DNA of 64,000 nt from Ptiloglossa arizonensis. Its lineage: Eukaryota; Arthropoda; Insecta; Hymenoptera; Colletidae. Under the pieces are notes generated by a model that had not been told where the DNA came from, did not search any database, and saw only the letters and a program-made list of their open reading frames with translations. Position numbers and translations under genes: made by a program. Positions 37,201 to 51,300 of this stretch are shown one piece after another; positions within the stretch are counted from its first letter, which is position 1; the number at the start of each line of letters is the position of its first letter. Location: NCBI RefSeq assembly GCF_051014685.1, contig NW_027478596.1:841670-905669 (forward strand), written 5' to 3'.

Positions 37201-39880
37201 ACAAAGGCATAGGGAAAAAGTACACATATCTTTGTAATCAGGCGAGTTTCTACTTTCAGATACAACTGGAATTTCTCGAGTTCGTCAATCCGTTCGCGAG
37301 ATATGGGAGTTTGAAGTTAAGGAATGGTTGAGAAACCATCACAATTATCGCAAGTCTGATACTCGAAACCAATAACTAACATGGCCTAGGGCAAAAATAC
37401 ACACACCGATGTAATCGGGCGAGTTTCTGCTTTCAGATGCAATAGGAAATTCTCGTGTTCGTCAATCCGTTCGCGAGATATGGAAGTGTGAAATTAAGGA
37501 ATGGTAGAGAAACCATCAAAATTTTCGCTGGTCTGATACTCGAAACCAACAACTGGAATGGCCTAGGGGAAAAGTACACACACCGATGTAATCGGGCGAG
37601 TTTCTGCTTTCAGATGCAATCGGAAATTCTCGTGTTCGTCAATCCGTTCGCGAGATATGGAAGTGTGAAAAAAAGGAATGGTTGAGAAACCATCAAAATT
37701 TTCGCAAGTCTGATACTCGAAACCAATAACTACAAAGGCCTAGGGGGAAAACACACATATCTTTGTAATCGGGCGAGTTTCTGCTTTCAGATGCAACAGG
37801 AATTTCTCGAGTTCGTTAATCCGTTCGCGAGATATGGGAGTTTGAATTTAAGGAACGGTTGAGAAACCATCAAAATTTTCGCAAGTCTGATACTTGAAAC
37901 TAATAACTACTATGGCCTAGGGCAAAAATACACATACCGTTGTAATCGGGCGAGTTTCTGCTTTCAGATACAACAGGAATTTCTCGAGTTCGTCAATGCA
38001 TTCGCGAGGTATGGGAGTTTGAAGTTAAGGAATGGTTAAGAAATCATCAAAATTTTCGCAAGTCTGATACTCGAATCCAATAACTACTACGGCCTAGGGC
38101 AAAAATTCACATACCGTTGTAATCGGGCGAGTTTCAGCTTTCAGATGCAATAGGAAATTCTCGAGTTCGTCAATCCGTTCGCGAGATATGGAAGTGTGAA
38201 ATTAAGGAATGGTAGAGAAACCATCAAAATTTTCGCTGGTCTGATACTCGAAACCAACAACTGGAATGGCCTAGGGGAAAAGTACACACACCGATGTAAT
38301 CGGGCGAGTTTCTGCTTTCAGATGCAATCGGAAATTCTCGAGTTCGTCAATCCGTTCGCGAGATATGGGAGTTTGAATTTAAGGAGTGGTTGAGAAGCCA
38401 TCAAAATTTTCGCAAGTCTGATACTCGAATCCAATAACTACTATGGCCTAGGGCAAAAATACACACACCGTTGTAATCGGGCGAGTTTCTGCTTTCAGAT
38501 GCAATAGGAAATTCTCGTGTTCGTCAATCCGTTCGCGAGATATGGAAGTGTGAAAAAAAGGAATGGTTGAGAAACCATCAAAATTTTCGCAAGTCTGATA
38601 CTCGAAACCAATAACTACAAAGGCCTAGGGGGAAAACACACATATCTTTGTAATCGGGCGAGTTTCTACTTTCAGATGCAATAGGAAATTCTCGAGTTCG
38701 TCAATCCGTTCGCGAGATATGGGAGTCTGAAGTTAAGGAATGGTTGAGAAACCATAAAAATTTTCACTGGTCTGATACTCGAAACCAATAACTGGAATGG
38801 CCTAGGGAAAAAGTACACACACCATTGTATTCGGGTGAGTTTCTACCTTCAGATGCAACAGGAAATTCTCGAGTTCGTCAAACCGTCCGCGAAATATGGG
38901 AGTTTCAAGTTAAGGAATTCTTGAGCAACCATCAAAATTTTCGCAAGTCTGATACTCGAAACCAATAACTACCATGGCCTAGGGCAAGAATACACATACC
39001 GTTGTAATCGGGCGAGTTTCTGCTTTTAGATGCAATAGGAAGTTCTCGAGTTCGTCAATCCGTTCGCGAGAAATGGGAGTTTGAATTTAAGGAATGGTTG
39101 AGAAATCATCAAAATTTTCGCAAGTCTGATACTCGAATCCAATAACTGCTATGGCCTAGGGCAAAAATACACACACCGTTGTAATCGGGCGAGTTTCTGC
39201 TTTCAGATGCAATAGGAAATTTTCGTGTTCGTCAATCCGTTCGCGAGATATGGAAGTGTGAAAATAAGGAATGGTTGAGAAACCATCAAAATTGTCGCAA
39301 GTCTGATACTCGAAACCAATAACTAGAAAGACCTAGGGGAAAAATACACATACCGTTGTAATCGGGCGACATTCTGCTTTCACATGCAACAGGAATTTCT
39401 CGAGTTCGTCAATCCGTTCGCGAGATATGGGAGTCTGAAGTTAAGGAATGGTTGAGAAACCATAAAAATTTTCACTGGTCTGATACTCGAAACCAATAAC
39501 TGGAATGGCCTAGGGGAAAAGTACACACACCATTGTCATCCGGCGAGTTTCTACTTTCAGATACACAGGTATTTCTCGAGTTCGTCATTGCGTTCGCGAG
39601 ATATGGGAGTTTGAAGTTAAGGAATGGTTGAGAAATCATCAAAATTTTCGCAAGTCTGTTACTCGAATCCAATAACTACAATGGCCTGGGGCAAAAATAC
39701 ACAACCCGTGGTAATCGGGCGAGTTTCTACCTTCAGATGCAACACGAATTTCTCGAGTTCGTCTATCCGTTCGCGAGATATGAAAGTGTGAAGTTAAGGA
39801 ATGGTTGAGAAACCATCAAAATTTTCGCTGGTCTGATACTCGAATCCAATAACTACAAAGGCCTAGGGGGAAAACACACA
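32435..39880 (+). repeat. 41-monomer HOR block, copy 2
   Basis: This is a tandem copy of 25,180-32,435 with the same marker order: TTGTAATCAGGCG at about 29,997 and 37,234, GATGTAATCGG near 30,171 and 37,407, and CTTTCAGATACACAGG near 32,133 and 39,555. The match ends where 32,450 reads ACACACACCGTTG and 39,880 reads ACACATATCTTTCTAAGCG. The right three quarters keep clean 177-bp spacing. The first 1.8 kb shares the indel-rich character of copy 1. Confidence 0.85.
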
Positions 39881-42800
39881 TATCTTTCTAAGCGGGCGAA
39901 TTTCTACTTTCAGATGCAACAGGAATTTCTCGAGTTTGTCAATCCGTTCGCGAGATATGGGAGTTTGAAGTTAAGGAATGGTTGAGAAACCATCAAAATT
40001 TTCGCTGGTCTGATACTCGAAACCAACAACTGGAAAGGCCTAGGGGAAAAGTACACACACCATTGTAATCTGGCGAGTTTCTACTTTCATATGCAACAGG
40101 AATTTCTCGAGTTCGTCAATCCGTTCGCGAGAAATGGGAGTTTGAAGTTAAGGAATGGTTGAGAAATCATCAAAATTTTCGCAAGTCTGATACCCGAATC
40201 CAATAACTACTATGGCCTAGGGCAAAAATACACATACCGTTGTAATCGGGCGAGTTTCTGCTTTCAGATGCAATAGGAAATTCTCGAGTTCGTCAATCCG
40301 TTCGCGAGATATGGAAGTGTGAAGTTAAGGAATGGTTGAGAAACCATCAAAATTTTCGCTGGTCTGATACACGAAACCAACAACTGGAATGGCCTAGGGG
40401 AAAAGTACACACACCGTTGTAATCGGGCGAGTTTCTGCTTTCAGATGCAATAGGAAATTCTCGTGTTCGTCAATCCGTTCGCGACATATTGAAGTGTGAA
40501 AATAAGGAATGTTTGAGAAACCATCAAAATTTTCGCAAGTCTGATACTCGAAACCAATAACTACAATGGCCTAGAGGAAAAATACACATACCGTTGTAAT
40601 CGGGCGAGTTTCTGCTTTCAGATGCAATAGGAAATTCTCGAGGTCGTCAATCCGTTCGCGAGATATGGGAGTTTGAAGTTAAGGAATGGTTGAGAAACCA
40701 TCGAAATTTTCGCAAGTCTGATACTCGAAACCAATAACTACTATGGCCTAGGGCAAAAATGCACATACCCTTGTAATCGGGCGAGTTTCTGCTTTCAGAT
40801 GCAACAGGAATTTCTCGAGTTTGTCAATCCGTTCGCGAGATATGGGAGTTTGAAGTTAAGGAATGGTTGAGAAACCATCAAAATTTTCGCTGGTCTGATA
40901 CTCGAAACCAACAACTGGAAAGGCCTAGGGGAAAAGTACACATACCATTGTAATCTGGCGAGTTTCTACTTTCATATGCAACAGGAATTTCTCGAGTTCG
41001 TCAATCCGTTCGCGAGAAATGGGAGTTTGAAGTTAAGGAATGGTTGAGAAATCATCAAAATTTTCGCAAGTCTGATACCCGAATCCAATAACTACTATGG
41101 CCTAGGGCAAAAATACACATACCGTTGTAATCGGGCGAGTTTCTGATTTCAGATGCAATAGGAAATTCTCGAGTTCGTCAATCCGTTCGCGAGATATGGA
41201 AGTGTGAAGTTAAGGAATGGTTGAGAAACCATCAAAATTTTCGCTGGTCTGATACACGAAACCAACAACTGGAATGGCCTAGGGGAAAAGTACACACACC
41301 GTTGTAATCGGGCGAGTTTCTGCTTTCAGATGCAATAGGAAATTCTCGAGTTCGTCAATCCGTTCGCGAGATATGGAAGTGTGAAGTTAAGGAATGGTTG
41401 ACAAACCATCAAAATTTTCACTGGTCTGATACTCGAAACCAACAACTGGAATGGCCAGGGGGAAAAGTACACACACCGTTGTAATCGGGCGAGTTTCTGC
41501 TTTCAGATGCAATAGGAAATTCTCGTGTTCGTCAATCCGTTCGCGAGATATGGAAGTGTGAAAATAAGGAATGTTTGAGAAACCATCAAAATTTTCGCTG
41601 GTCTGATACTCGAAACCAACAACTGGAAAGGCCTAGGGGAAAAATACACATACCGTTGTAATCGGGCGAGTTTCTGCTTTCAGATGCAATAGGAAATTCT
41701 CGAGGTCGTCAATCCGTTCGCGAGATATGGGAGTTTGAAGTTAAGGAATGGTTGAGAAACCATCAAAATTTTCGCAAGTTTGATACTCGAAACCAATAAC
41801 TACAATGGCCTGGGGCAAAAATACACATACCGTTGTATCGGGCGAGTTTCTGCTTTTAGATGCAATAGGAAATTCTCGAGTTCGTCAATCCGTTCGCGAG
41901 ATATGGGAGTTTGAAGTTAAGGAATGGTTGAGAAACCACCGAAATTTTCGCAAGTCTGATACTCGAAACCAATAACTACTATGGCCTAGGGCAAAAATGC
42001 ACATACCCATGAAATCGGGCGAGTTTCTACTTTCAGATGCAACAGGAATTTCTCGAGTTCGCCAATCCGTTCGCGAGGTATCGGAGTTTGAAGTTAAAGA
42101 ATGGTTGAGAAACCATCAAAATTTTCGCAAGTTTGATACTCGAAACCAATAACTACTATGGCCTAGGGCAAAAATACACATACCGTTGTATCGGGCGAGT
42201 TTCTGCTTTAGATGCAACAGGAATTTCTCGAGTTCATCAAACCGTTCGCGAGACATGGGAGTTCGAAATTAAGGAACGGTTGAGAAACCATCAAAATTTT
42301 CGCGACTCTGATACTCGAAACCAATAACTACAAAGGCTTAGGGGAAAAGTACACATACCTTTGTAATCGGGCGAGTTTCTACTTACAGATGCAACAGGAA
42401 TTTCTCGAGTTCGTCAATCCGTTCGCGCGATATGGGAGTTTGAAGTTAAGGAATGGTTGAGAAACCATCAAAATTTTCGCAATTCTGTTGCTAGAAACGA
42501 ATAACTGGAATGACCTAGGGAAAAAGTACACACACCATTGTAATCGGTCGACATTCTACTTTCAGATACAACAGGAAATAATCGAGTTCGTCAATCCGTT
42601 CGGGAGATATGGGAGTTTGAAGTTAAGGAATGCTTGAGAAACCATCAAAACATTCGCAAGTCTGATACTCGAAACCAATAACTACAAAGGCCCAGGAGAA
42701 AGATACACACACCATTGTAATCCGGCGAGTTTCTACTTTCAGATACAACAGGAATTTCTCGAGTTCGTCAATGCGTTCGCGAGGTATGGGAGTTTGAAGT

Positions 42801-44900
42801 TAAGGAATGGTTGAGAAATCATCAAAATTTTGGCAAGTCTGATACTCGAATCCAATAACTACTATGGCCTATGGCAAAAATTCACATACCGTTGTAATCG
42901 GGCGAGTTTCTGCTTTCAGATGCAATGGGAAATTCTCGAGTTCGTCAATCCGTTCGCGAGATATGGAAGTGTGAAGTTAAGGAATGGTTGAGAAACAATC
43001 AAAATTTTCGCAAGTCTGATACTCGAAACCAATAACTACAATGGCCTAGAGGAAAAATACACATACCGTTGTAATCGGGCGAGTTTCTGCTTTCAGATGC
43101 AATAGGAAATTCTCGAGGTCGTCAATCCGTTCGCGAGATATGGAAGTGTGAAGTTAAGGAATGGTTGAGAAACCATCGAAATTTTCGCAAGTCTGATACT
43201 CGAAACCAATAACTACTATGGCCTAGGGCAAAAATGCACATACCCTTGTAATCGGGCGAGTTTCTACTTTCAGATGCAACAGGAATTTCTCGAGTTCGCC
43301 AATCCGTTCGCGAGGTATCGGAGTTTGAAGTTAAAGAATGGTTGAGAAACCATCAAAATTTTCGCAAGTTTGATACTCGAAACCAATAACTACAAAGGCC
43401 CAGGAGAAAGATACACATACCTTTGTAATCGGGCGAGTTTCTACTTTCAGATGCAACAGAAATTTCTCGAGCTCGTCAATCCGTTCGCGAGATATGGGAG
43501 TTTGAAGTTAAGGAATGGTTGACAAACCATCAAAATTTTCGCAAGTCTGATACTCGAAACCAATAACTGGAATGGCCTGGGTTAAAGTACACACACCATT
43601 GTAATCCGGCGAGTTTCCACCTTCAGATACAACAGGAATTTCTCGAGTTCGTCAATGCGTTCGCGAGGTATGGGAGTTTGAAGTTAAGGAATGGTTGAGA
43701 AATCATGAAAATTTTGGCAAGTCTGATACTCGAATACAATAACTACTATGGCCTAGGGCAAAAATTCACATACCGTTGTAATCGGGCGAGTTTCTGCTTT
43801 CAGATGCAATGGGAAATTCTCGAGTTCGTCAATCCGTTCGCGAGATATGGAAGTGTGAAGTTAAGGAATGGTTGAGAAACCATCAAAATTTTCGCTGGTC
43901 TGATACTCGAAACCAACAGCTGGAAAGGCCTAGGGGAAAAGTACACATACCATTGTAATCTGGCGAGTTTCTACTTTCATATGCAACAGGAATTTCTCGA
44001 GTTCGTCAATCCGTTCGCGAGAAATGGGAGTTTGAAGTTAAGGAATGGTTGAGAAATCATCAAAATTTTCGCAAGTCTGATACCCGAATCCAATAACTAC
44101 TATGGCCTAGGGCAAAAATACACATACCGTTGTAATCGGGCGAGTTTCTGCTTTCAGATGCAATAGGAAATTCTCGAGTTCGTCAATCCGTTCGCGAGAT
44201 ATGGAAGTGTGAAGTTAAGGAATGGTTGAGAAACAATCAAAATTTTCGCTGGTCTGATACACGAAACCAACAACTGGAATAGCCTAGGGGAAAAGTACAC
44301 ACACCGTTGTAATCGGGCGAGTTTCTGCTTTCAGATGCAATAGGAAATTCTCGAGTTCGTCAATCCGTTCGCGAGATATGGAAGTGTCAAGTTAAGGAAT
44401 GGTTGACAAAACATCAAAATTTTCACTGGTCTGATACTCGAAACCAACAACTGGAATGGCCTAGGGGAAAAGGACACACACCGTTGTAATCGGGCGAGTT
44501 TCTGCTTTCAGATGCAATAGGAAATTCTCGTGTTCGTCAATCCGTTCGCGAGATATGGAAGTGTGAAAATAAGGAATGGTTGAGAAACCATCAAAATTTT
44601 CGCAAGTTTGATACTCGAAACCAATAACTACAATGGCCTAGGGCAAAAATACACATACCGTTGTATCGGGCGAGTTTCTGCTTTTAGATGCAATAGGAAA
44701 TTCTCGAGTTCGTCAATCCGTTCGCGAGATATGGGAGTTTGAAGTTAAGGAATGGTTGAGAAATCATCAAAATTTTCGCAAGTCTGATACTCGAAACCAA
44801 TAACTACTATGGCCTAGGGCAAAAATGCACATACCCATGAAATCGGGCGAGTTTCTACTTTCAGATGCAACAGGAATTTCTCGAGTTAGCCAATCCGTTC
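39880..44900 (+). repeat. Satellite segment with 5-mer and 17-mer repeats
   Basis: About 39,907-40,463 recurs at 40,792-41,348, an offset of 885 bp (5 x 177). For example, AACCAACAACTGGAAAGG lies at 40,021 and 40,906. A third version (AACCAACAGCTGGAAAGG at about 43,911) lies 3,005 bp further on, near 17 monomers. GATACACGAAACC monomers at about 40,367, 41,252 and 44,256 travel with it. The common local variants are GGAAGTGTGAAGTTAAGG and GCAATAGGAAATTCTC. No other content is visible. Confidence 0.8.
42479..42600 (+). repeat. First full SalI-type variant monomer
   Basis: This is the leftmost monomer combining the whole variant set: CTGTTGCTAGAAACGAATAAC, TGGAATGACCTAGGG, CGGTCGACATTC (a SalI site, GTCGAC, at 42,547) and GGAAATAATCGAG in place of the XhoI-bearing GGAATTTCTCGAG. 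The same monomer recurs 2,653 bp later at 45,132 (about 15 units). A partial version (GATGCTAGAAACC) is seen at about 740 and 1,622, so this subfamily may have an old origin. Confidence 0.8.
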
Positions 44901-47900
44901 GCGAGGTATCGGAGTTTGAAGTTAAAGAATGGTTGAGAAACCATCAAAATTTTCGCAAGTTTGATACTCGAAACCAATAACTACAATGGCCTAGGGCAAA
45001 AATACACATACCGTTGTATCGGGCGAGTTTCTACTTACAGATGCAACAGGAATTTCTCGAGTTCGTCAATCCGTTCGCGCGATATGGGAGTTTGAAGTTA
45101 AGGAATGGTTGAGAAACCATCAAAATTTTCGCAATTCTGTTGCTAGAAACGAATAACTGGAATGACCTAGGGAAAAACTACACACACTATTGTAATCGGT
45201 CGACATTCTACTTTCAGATACAACAGGAAATAATCGAGTTCGTCAATCCGTTCGGGAGATATGGGAGTTTGAAGTTAAGGAATGGTTGGGAAACCATCAC
45301 AAATTTCGCAAGTCTGATACTCGAAACCAATATCTGGAATGACCTAGGGGAAAAGTACACACGCCACTGTAATCGGTAGACTTTCTACTTTCAGATGCAA
45401 CAGGAAATAATCGAGTTCGTCAATCCGTTCGCGAGACATGGGAGTTTGAAGTTAAGGAATGCTTGAGAAACCATCAAAATTTTCGCAATTCTGTTGCTAG
45501 AAACGAATAACTGGAATGACCTAGGGAAAAAGTACACACACGATTGTAATCGGTCGACTTTCTACTTTCAGAAGCAACAGGAAATAATCGAGTTCGTCAA
45601 TCCGTTCGCGAGATATGGGAGTTTGAAGTTAAGGAATGGTTGAGAAACCATCAAAATTTTCGCAATTCTGTTGCTAGAAACGAATAACTGGAATGACCTA
45701 GGGAAAAAGTACACACACCATTGTAATCGGTCGACATTCTACTTTCAGATACAACAGGAAATAATCGAGTTCGTCAATCCGTTCGGGAGATACGGGAGTT
45801 TGAAGTTAAGGAATGCTTGAGAAACCATCAAAACATTCGCAAGTCTGATACTCGAAACCAATAACTACAAAGGCCCAGGAGAAAGATACACATACCTTTG
45901 TAATCGGGCGAGTTTCTACTTTCAGATGCAACAGGAATTTCTCGAGCTCGTCAATCCGTTCGCGAGATATGGGAGTTTGAAGTTAAGGAATGGTTGAGAA
46001 ATCATCAAAATTTTGGCAAGTCTGATACTCGAATCCAATAACTACTATGGCCTAGGGCAAAAATTCACAAACCGTTGTAATCGGGCGAGTTTCTGCTTTC
46101 AGATGCAATGGGAAATTCTCGAGTTCGTCAATCCGTTCGCGAGATATGGAAGTGTGAAGTTAAGGAATGGTTGAGAAACCATCAAAATTTTCGCTGGTCT
46201 GATACTCGAAACCAACAACTGTAATGGCCTAGGGGAAAAGTACACACACCGATGTAATAGGGCGAGATTCTGCTTTCAGATGCAACAGGAATTTCTCGAG
46301 TTCGTCAACCCGTTCGCGAGATAATGGAGTTTGAATTTAAGGAATCGTTGAGAAACCATCAAAATTTTCGCTTGTCTGATACTCGAATCCAATAACTGGA
46401 ATGGCCTAGGCTAAAGTACACACACCATTGTAATCCGGCGAGTTTCTACTTTCAGATACAACAGGAATTTCTCGAGTTCGTCAATGCGTTCGCGAGGTAT
46501 GGGAGTTTGAAGTTAAGGAATGGTTGAGAAATCATCAAAATTTTCGCAAGTCTGATACTCGAATCCAATAACTACCATGGCCTAGGGCAAAAATTCACAT
46601 ACCGTTGTAATCGGGCGAGTTTCTGCTTTCAGATGCAATAGGAAATTCTCGTGTTCGTCAATCCGTTAGCGAGATATGGAAGTGTGAAAATAAGGAATGT
46701 TTGAGGAACCATCAAAATTGTCGCAAGTCTGATACTCGAAACCAATAACTGGAATGGCCTAGGGGAAAAGTACACACACCATTGTAACGGGGCGAGTTTC
46801 TAGTTTCAGATGCAACAGGAAATAATCGAGTTCGTCAATCCGTTCGCGAGACATGGGAGTTTGAAGTTAAGGAATGCTTGAGAAACCATCAAAATTTTCG
46901 CAATTCTGTTGCTAGAAACGAATAACTGGAATGACCTAGGGAAAAAGTACACACACGATTGTAATCGGTCGACTTTCTACTTTCAGAAGCAACAGGAAAT
47001 AATCGAGTTCGTCAATCCGTTCGCGAGATATGGGAGTTTGAAGTTAAGGAATGGTTGAGAAACCATCAAAATTTTCGCAATTCTGTTGCTAGAAACGAAT
47101 AACTGGAATGACCTAGGGAAAAAGTACACACACCATTGTAATCGGTCGACATTCTACTTTCAGATACAACAGGAAATAATCGAGTTCGTCAATCCGTTCG
47201 GGAGATACGGGAGTTTGAAGTTAAGGAATGCTTGAGACACCATCAAAACATTCGCAAGTCTGATACTCGAAACCAATAACTACAAAGGCCCAGGAGAAAG
47301 ATACACATACCTTTGTAATCGGGCGAGTTTCTACTTTCAGATGCAACAGGAATTTCTCGAGCTCGTCAATCCGTTCGCGAGATATGGGAGTTTGAAGTTA
47401 AGGAATGGTTGACAAACCATCAAAATTTTCGCAAGTCTGATACTCGAAACCAATAACTGGAATGGCCTGGGTTAAAGTACACACACCATTGTAATCCGGC
47501 GAGTTTCTACTTTCAGATACAACAGGAATTTCTCGAGTTCGTCAATGCGTTCGCGAGGTATGGGAGTTTGAAGTTAAGGAATGGTTGAGAAATCATCAAA
47601 ATTTTGGCAAGTCTGATACTCGAATCCAATAACTACTATGGCCTAGGGCAAAAATTCACAAACCGTTGTAATCGGGCGAGTTTCTGCTTTCAGATGCAAT
47701 GGGAAATTCTCGAGTTCGTCAATCCGTTCGCGAGATATGGAAGTGTGAAGTTAAGGAATGGTTGAGAAACCATCAAAATTTTCGCTGGTCTGATACTCGA
47801 AACCAACAACTGTAATGGCCTAGGGGAAAAGTACACACACCGATGTAATAGGGCGAGTTTCTGCTTTCAGATGCAACAGGAATTTCTCGAGTTCGTCAAC

Positions 47901-50900
47901 CCGTTCGCGAGATATTGGAGTTTGAATTTAAGGAATCGTTGAGAAACCATCAAAATTTTCGCTTGTCTGATACTCGAATCCAATAACTGGAATGGCCTAG
48001 GCTAAAGTACACACACCATTGTAATCCGGCGAGTTTCTACTTTCAGATACAACAGGAATTTCTCGAGTTCGTCAATGCGTTCGCGAGGTATGGGAGTTTG
48101 AAGTTAAGGAATGGTTGAGAAATCATCAAAATTTTCGCAAGTCTGATACTCGAATCCAATAACTACCATGGCCTAGGGCAAAAATTCACATACCGTTGTA
48201 ATCGGGCGAGTTTCTGCTTTCAGATGCAATAGGAAATTCTCGTGTTCGTCAATCCGTTCGCGAGATATGGAAGTGTGAAAATAAGGAATGTTTGAGGAAC
48301 CATCAAAATTGTCGCAAGTCTGATACTCGAAACCAATAACTGGAATGGCCTAGGGGAAAAGTACACACACCATTGTAACGGGGCGAGTTTCTAGTTTCAG
48401 ATGCAACAGGAATTCCTCGAGTTCGTCAATCCGTTCGCGAGATATGGGAGTTTGAAGTTAAGGAATGGTTGTGAGACCATCACAATTTTCGGAAGTCTGA
48501 TACTCGAAACCAACAACTACTATGGCCTAGGGGAAAAATACACACACCATTGTAATGGGGCGAGTTTCTACTTTCAGATGCAACAGGAATTCCTCGAGTT
48601 CGACAATCTGTTCGCGAGATATTGGAGTTTGAAGTTAAAGAATGGTTGAGAAACCATCACAATTTTCGCAAGTCTGATACTCGAAACCAATAACTACTAT
48701 GGCCTAGGGCAAAAATACACATACCTTTGTAATCGGGCGGGTTTATACTTTCAGATGCAACAGGAATTTCTCGAGAAACGTCAATCCGTTCGCGACATAT
48801 GGGAGTTTGAAGTTAAGGAATGGTTGAGAAATCATCACAATTTTCGCAAGTCTGATACTCGAAGCCAATAACTACCATGGCCTAGGGGAAAAATGCACAT
48901 ACCTTTGTAATCGGGCGAGTTTCTACTTTCAGATGCCATAGGATTTTCTCGAGTTCGTCAATCCGTTCGCGAGATATGGGAGTTTGAAGTTAAGGAATGG
49001 TTGAGAAACCATCAAAATTTTCGCAATTCTGATGCTAGAAACGAATAACTGGAATGACCTATGGGAAAAGTACACACACTATTGTAATCGGTAGACTTTC
49101 TACTTTCAGATGCAACAGGAAATAATCGAGTTCGTCAATCCGTTCGCGAGATATGGGAGTTTGGAGTTAAGGAATGCTTGAGGAACCATCAAAATCATCG
49201 CAAGTCTGATACTCGAAGCCAATAACTACAACGCCCTAGGGGAAAAATACACATACCTTTGTAATCGGGCGGGTTTATACTTTCAGATGCAACAGGAATT
49301 TCTCGAGCTCGTCAATCCGTTCGCGAGATATGGGAGTTTGAAGTTAAGGAATGGTTGAGAAACCATCAATATTTTCGCAAGTCTGATACTCGAAACCAAT
49401 AACTGGAACGGCCTAGGGGAGAAGTACACACACCATTGTAATCGGGCAAGTTTCTACTTTCAAATGCAACAGGAATTTCTCGAGTTCGTCAATCCGTTCG
49501 CGAGATATGGGAGTTTGAAGTTAAGGAATGCTTGAGAAACCATTAAAATTTTCGCAAGTCTGATACTCGAAACCAATAACTACTATGGCCTAGGGCAAAA
49601 ATACACATACCGTTGTAATCGGGCGAGTTTCTACATTCAGATGCAACAGGAATTTCTCGAGTTCGTCAATCCGTTCGCGAGATATGGGAGTTTGAAGTTA
49701 AAGAATGGTTGTGGACCATCATAATTTTCGGAAGTCTGAGACTCGAAACCAATAACTACTATGGCCCAGGGGAAAAATACACATACCCTTGTAATCGGGC
49801 GAGTTTCTACTTTCAGATGCAACAGGAATTTCTCGAGTTCGCCAATCCGTTCGCGAGGTATCGGAGTTTGAAGTTAAAGAATGGTTGAGAAACCATCAAA
49901 ATTTTCGCAAGTTTGATACTCGAAACCAATAACTACTATGGCCTAGGGCAAAAATACACATACCGTTGTATCGGGCGAGTTTCTGCTTTTAGATGCAACA
50001 GGAATTTCTCGAGTTCATCAAACCGTTCGCGAGACATGGGAGTTCGAAATTAAGGAACGGTTGAGAAACCATCACAATTTTCGCAAGTGTGATACTCGAA
50101 ACCAATAACTGGAATGGCCTTGGGGAAAAGTACACATACCTTTGTAATCGGGCGAGTTTCTACTTTCAGATGCAATAGGAATTTCTCGAGTTCGTCAGTC
50201 CGTTCGCGCGATATGGGAGTTTGAAGTTAAGGAATGGTTGAGAAACCATCAAAATTATCGCAATTCTGTAGCTAGAAACGAATAACTGGAATGACCTAGG
50301 GAAAAAGTACACACACCATTGTAATCGGTCGACATTCTACTTTCAGATACAACAGGAAATAATCGAGTTCGTCAATCCGTTCGCGAGATATGGGAGTTTG
50401 AAGTTAAGGAATGGTTGACAAACCATCAAAATTTTCGCAAGTCTGATACTCGAAACCAATAACTGGAATGGCCTAGGCAAAAATTGCACACACCATTCTA
50501 ATGGGGCGAGTTTCTACTTTCAGATGCAACAGGAATACCTCGAGCTCGTCAATCCGTTCGCGAGATATGGGAGTTTGAAGTTAAGGAATGGTTGAGAAAC
50601 CGCCAAAATTTTCGCAAGTCTGATACACGAAACCAATAACTGGAACGGCCTAGGGCAAAAATACAAATACCGTTGTAATCGGGCGAGTTTCTGCTTTTAG
50701 ATGCAACAGGAATTTCTCGAGTTCGTCAATCCGTTCGCGAGATGTGGGAGTTTGAAGTTAAGGAATGCTTGAGAAATCATCAAAATTTTCGCAATTCTGA
50801 TGCTAGAAACGAATAACTGGAATGACCTAGGGAAAAAGTACACACACCATTGTAATCGGTCGACATTCTACTTTCAGATACAACAGGAAATAATCGAGTT

Positions 50901-51300
50901 CGTCAATCCGTTCGCGAGATATGGGAGTTTGAAATTAAGGAACGGTTGAGAAACCATCAAAATTTTCGCAAAACTGATACTCGCAACCAATAACTGGAAT
51001 AGCCTTGGGGAAAAGTACACACACCATTGTGATGGGGCGAGTTTCTACTTTCAGATGCAACAGGAATTCCTCGAGTTCGTCAATCCGTTCGCGAGATATG
51101 GGAGTTTGAAGTTAAGGAATGGTTGAGAAATCATCAAAATTTTCGCAATTCTGATGCTAGAAACGAATAACTGGAATGACCTAGGGAAAAAGTACACACA
51201 CCATTGTAATCGGTCGACATTCGACTTTCAGATACAACAGGAAATAATCGAGTTCGTCCATCCGTTCGCGAGATATGGGAGTTTGAAGTTAAGGAATGGT
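44900..51300 (+). repeat. SalI-type subfamily cluster with 8- and 9-mer repeats
   Basis: Monomers with GTCGAC and GGAAATAATCGAG alternate with XhoI-type ones. SalI-type sites lie near 45.20, 45.55, 45.73, 46.97, 47.15, 50.33, 50.86 and 51.21 kb. CAATTCTGTTGCTAG at 45,486 recurs at 46,901 (1,415 bp, 8 monomers), and AGGCCCAGGAGAAAG at 45,871 recurs at 47,286 (1,415). Further on, GTCAACCCGTTCGCGAGAT near 46,302 recurs about 1,591 bp later (9 monomers), because one extra monomer (TGGGTTAAAGTAC, near 47,467) is present in the second copy. Confidence 0.85.
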
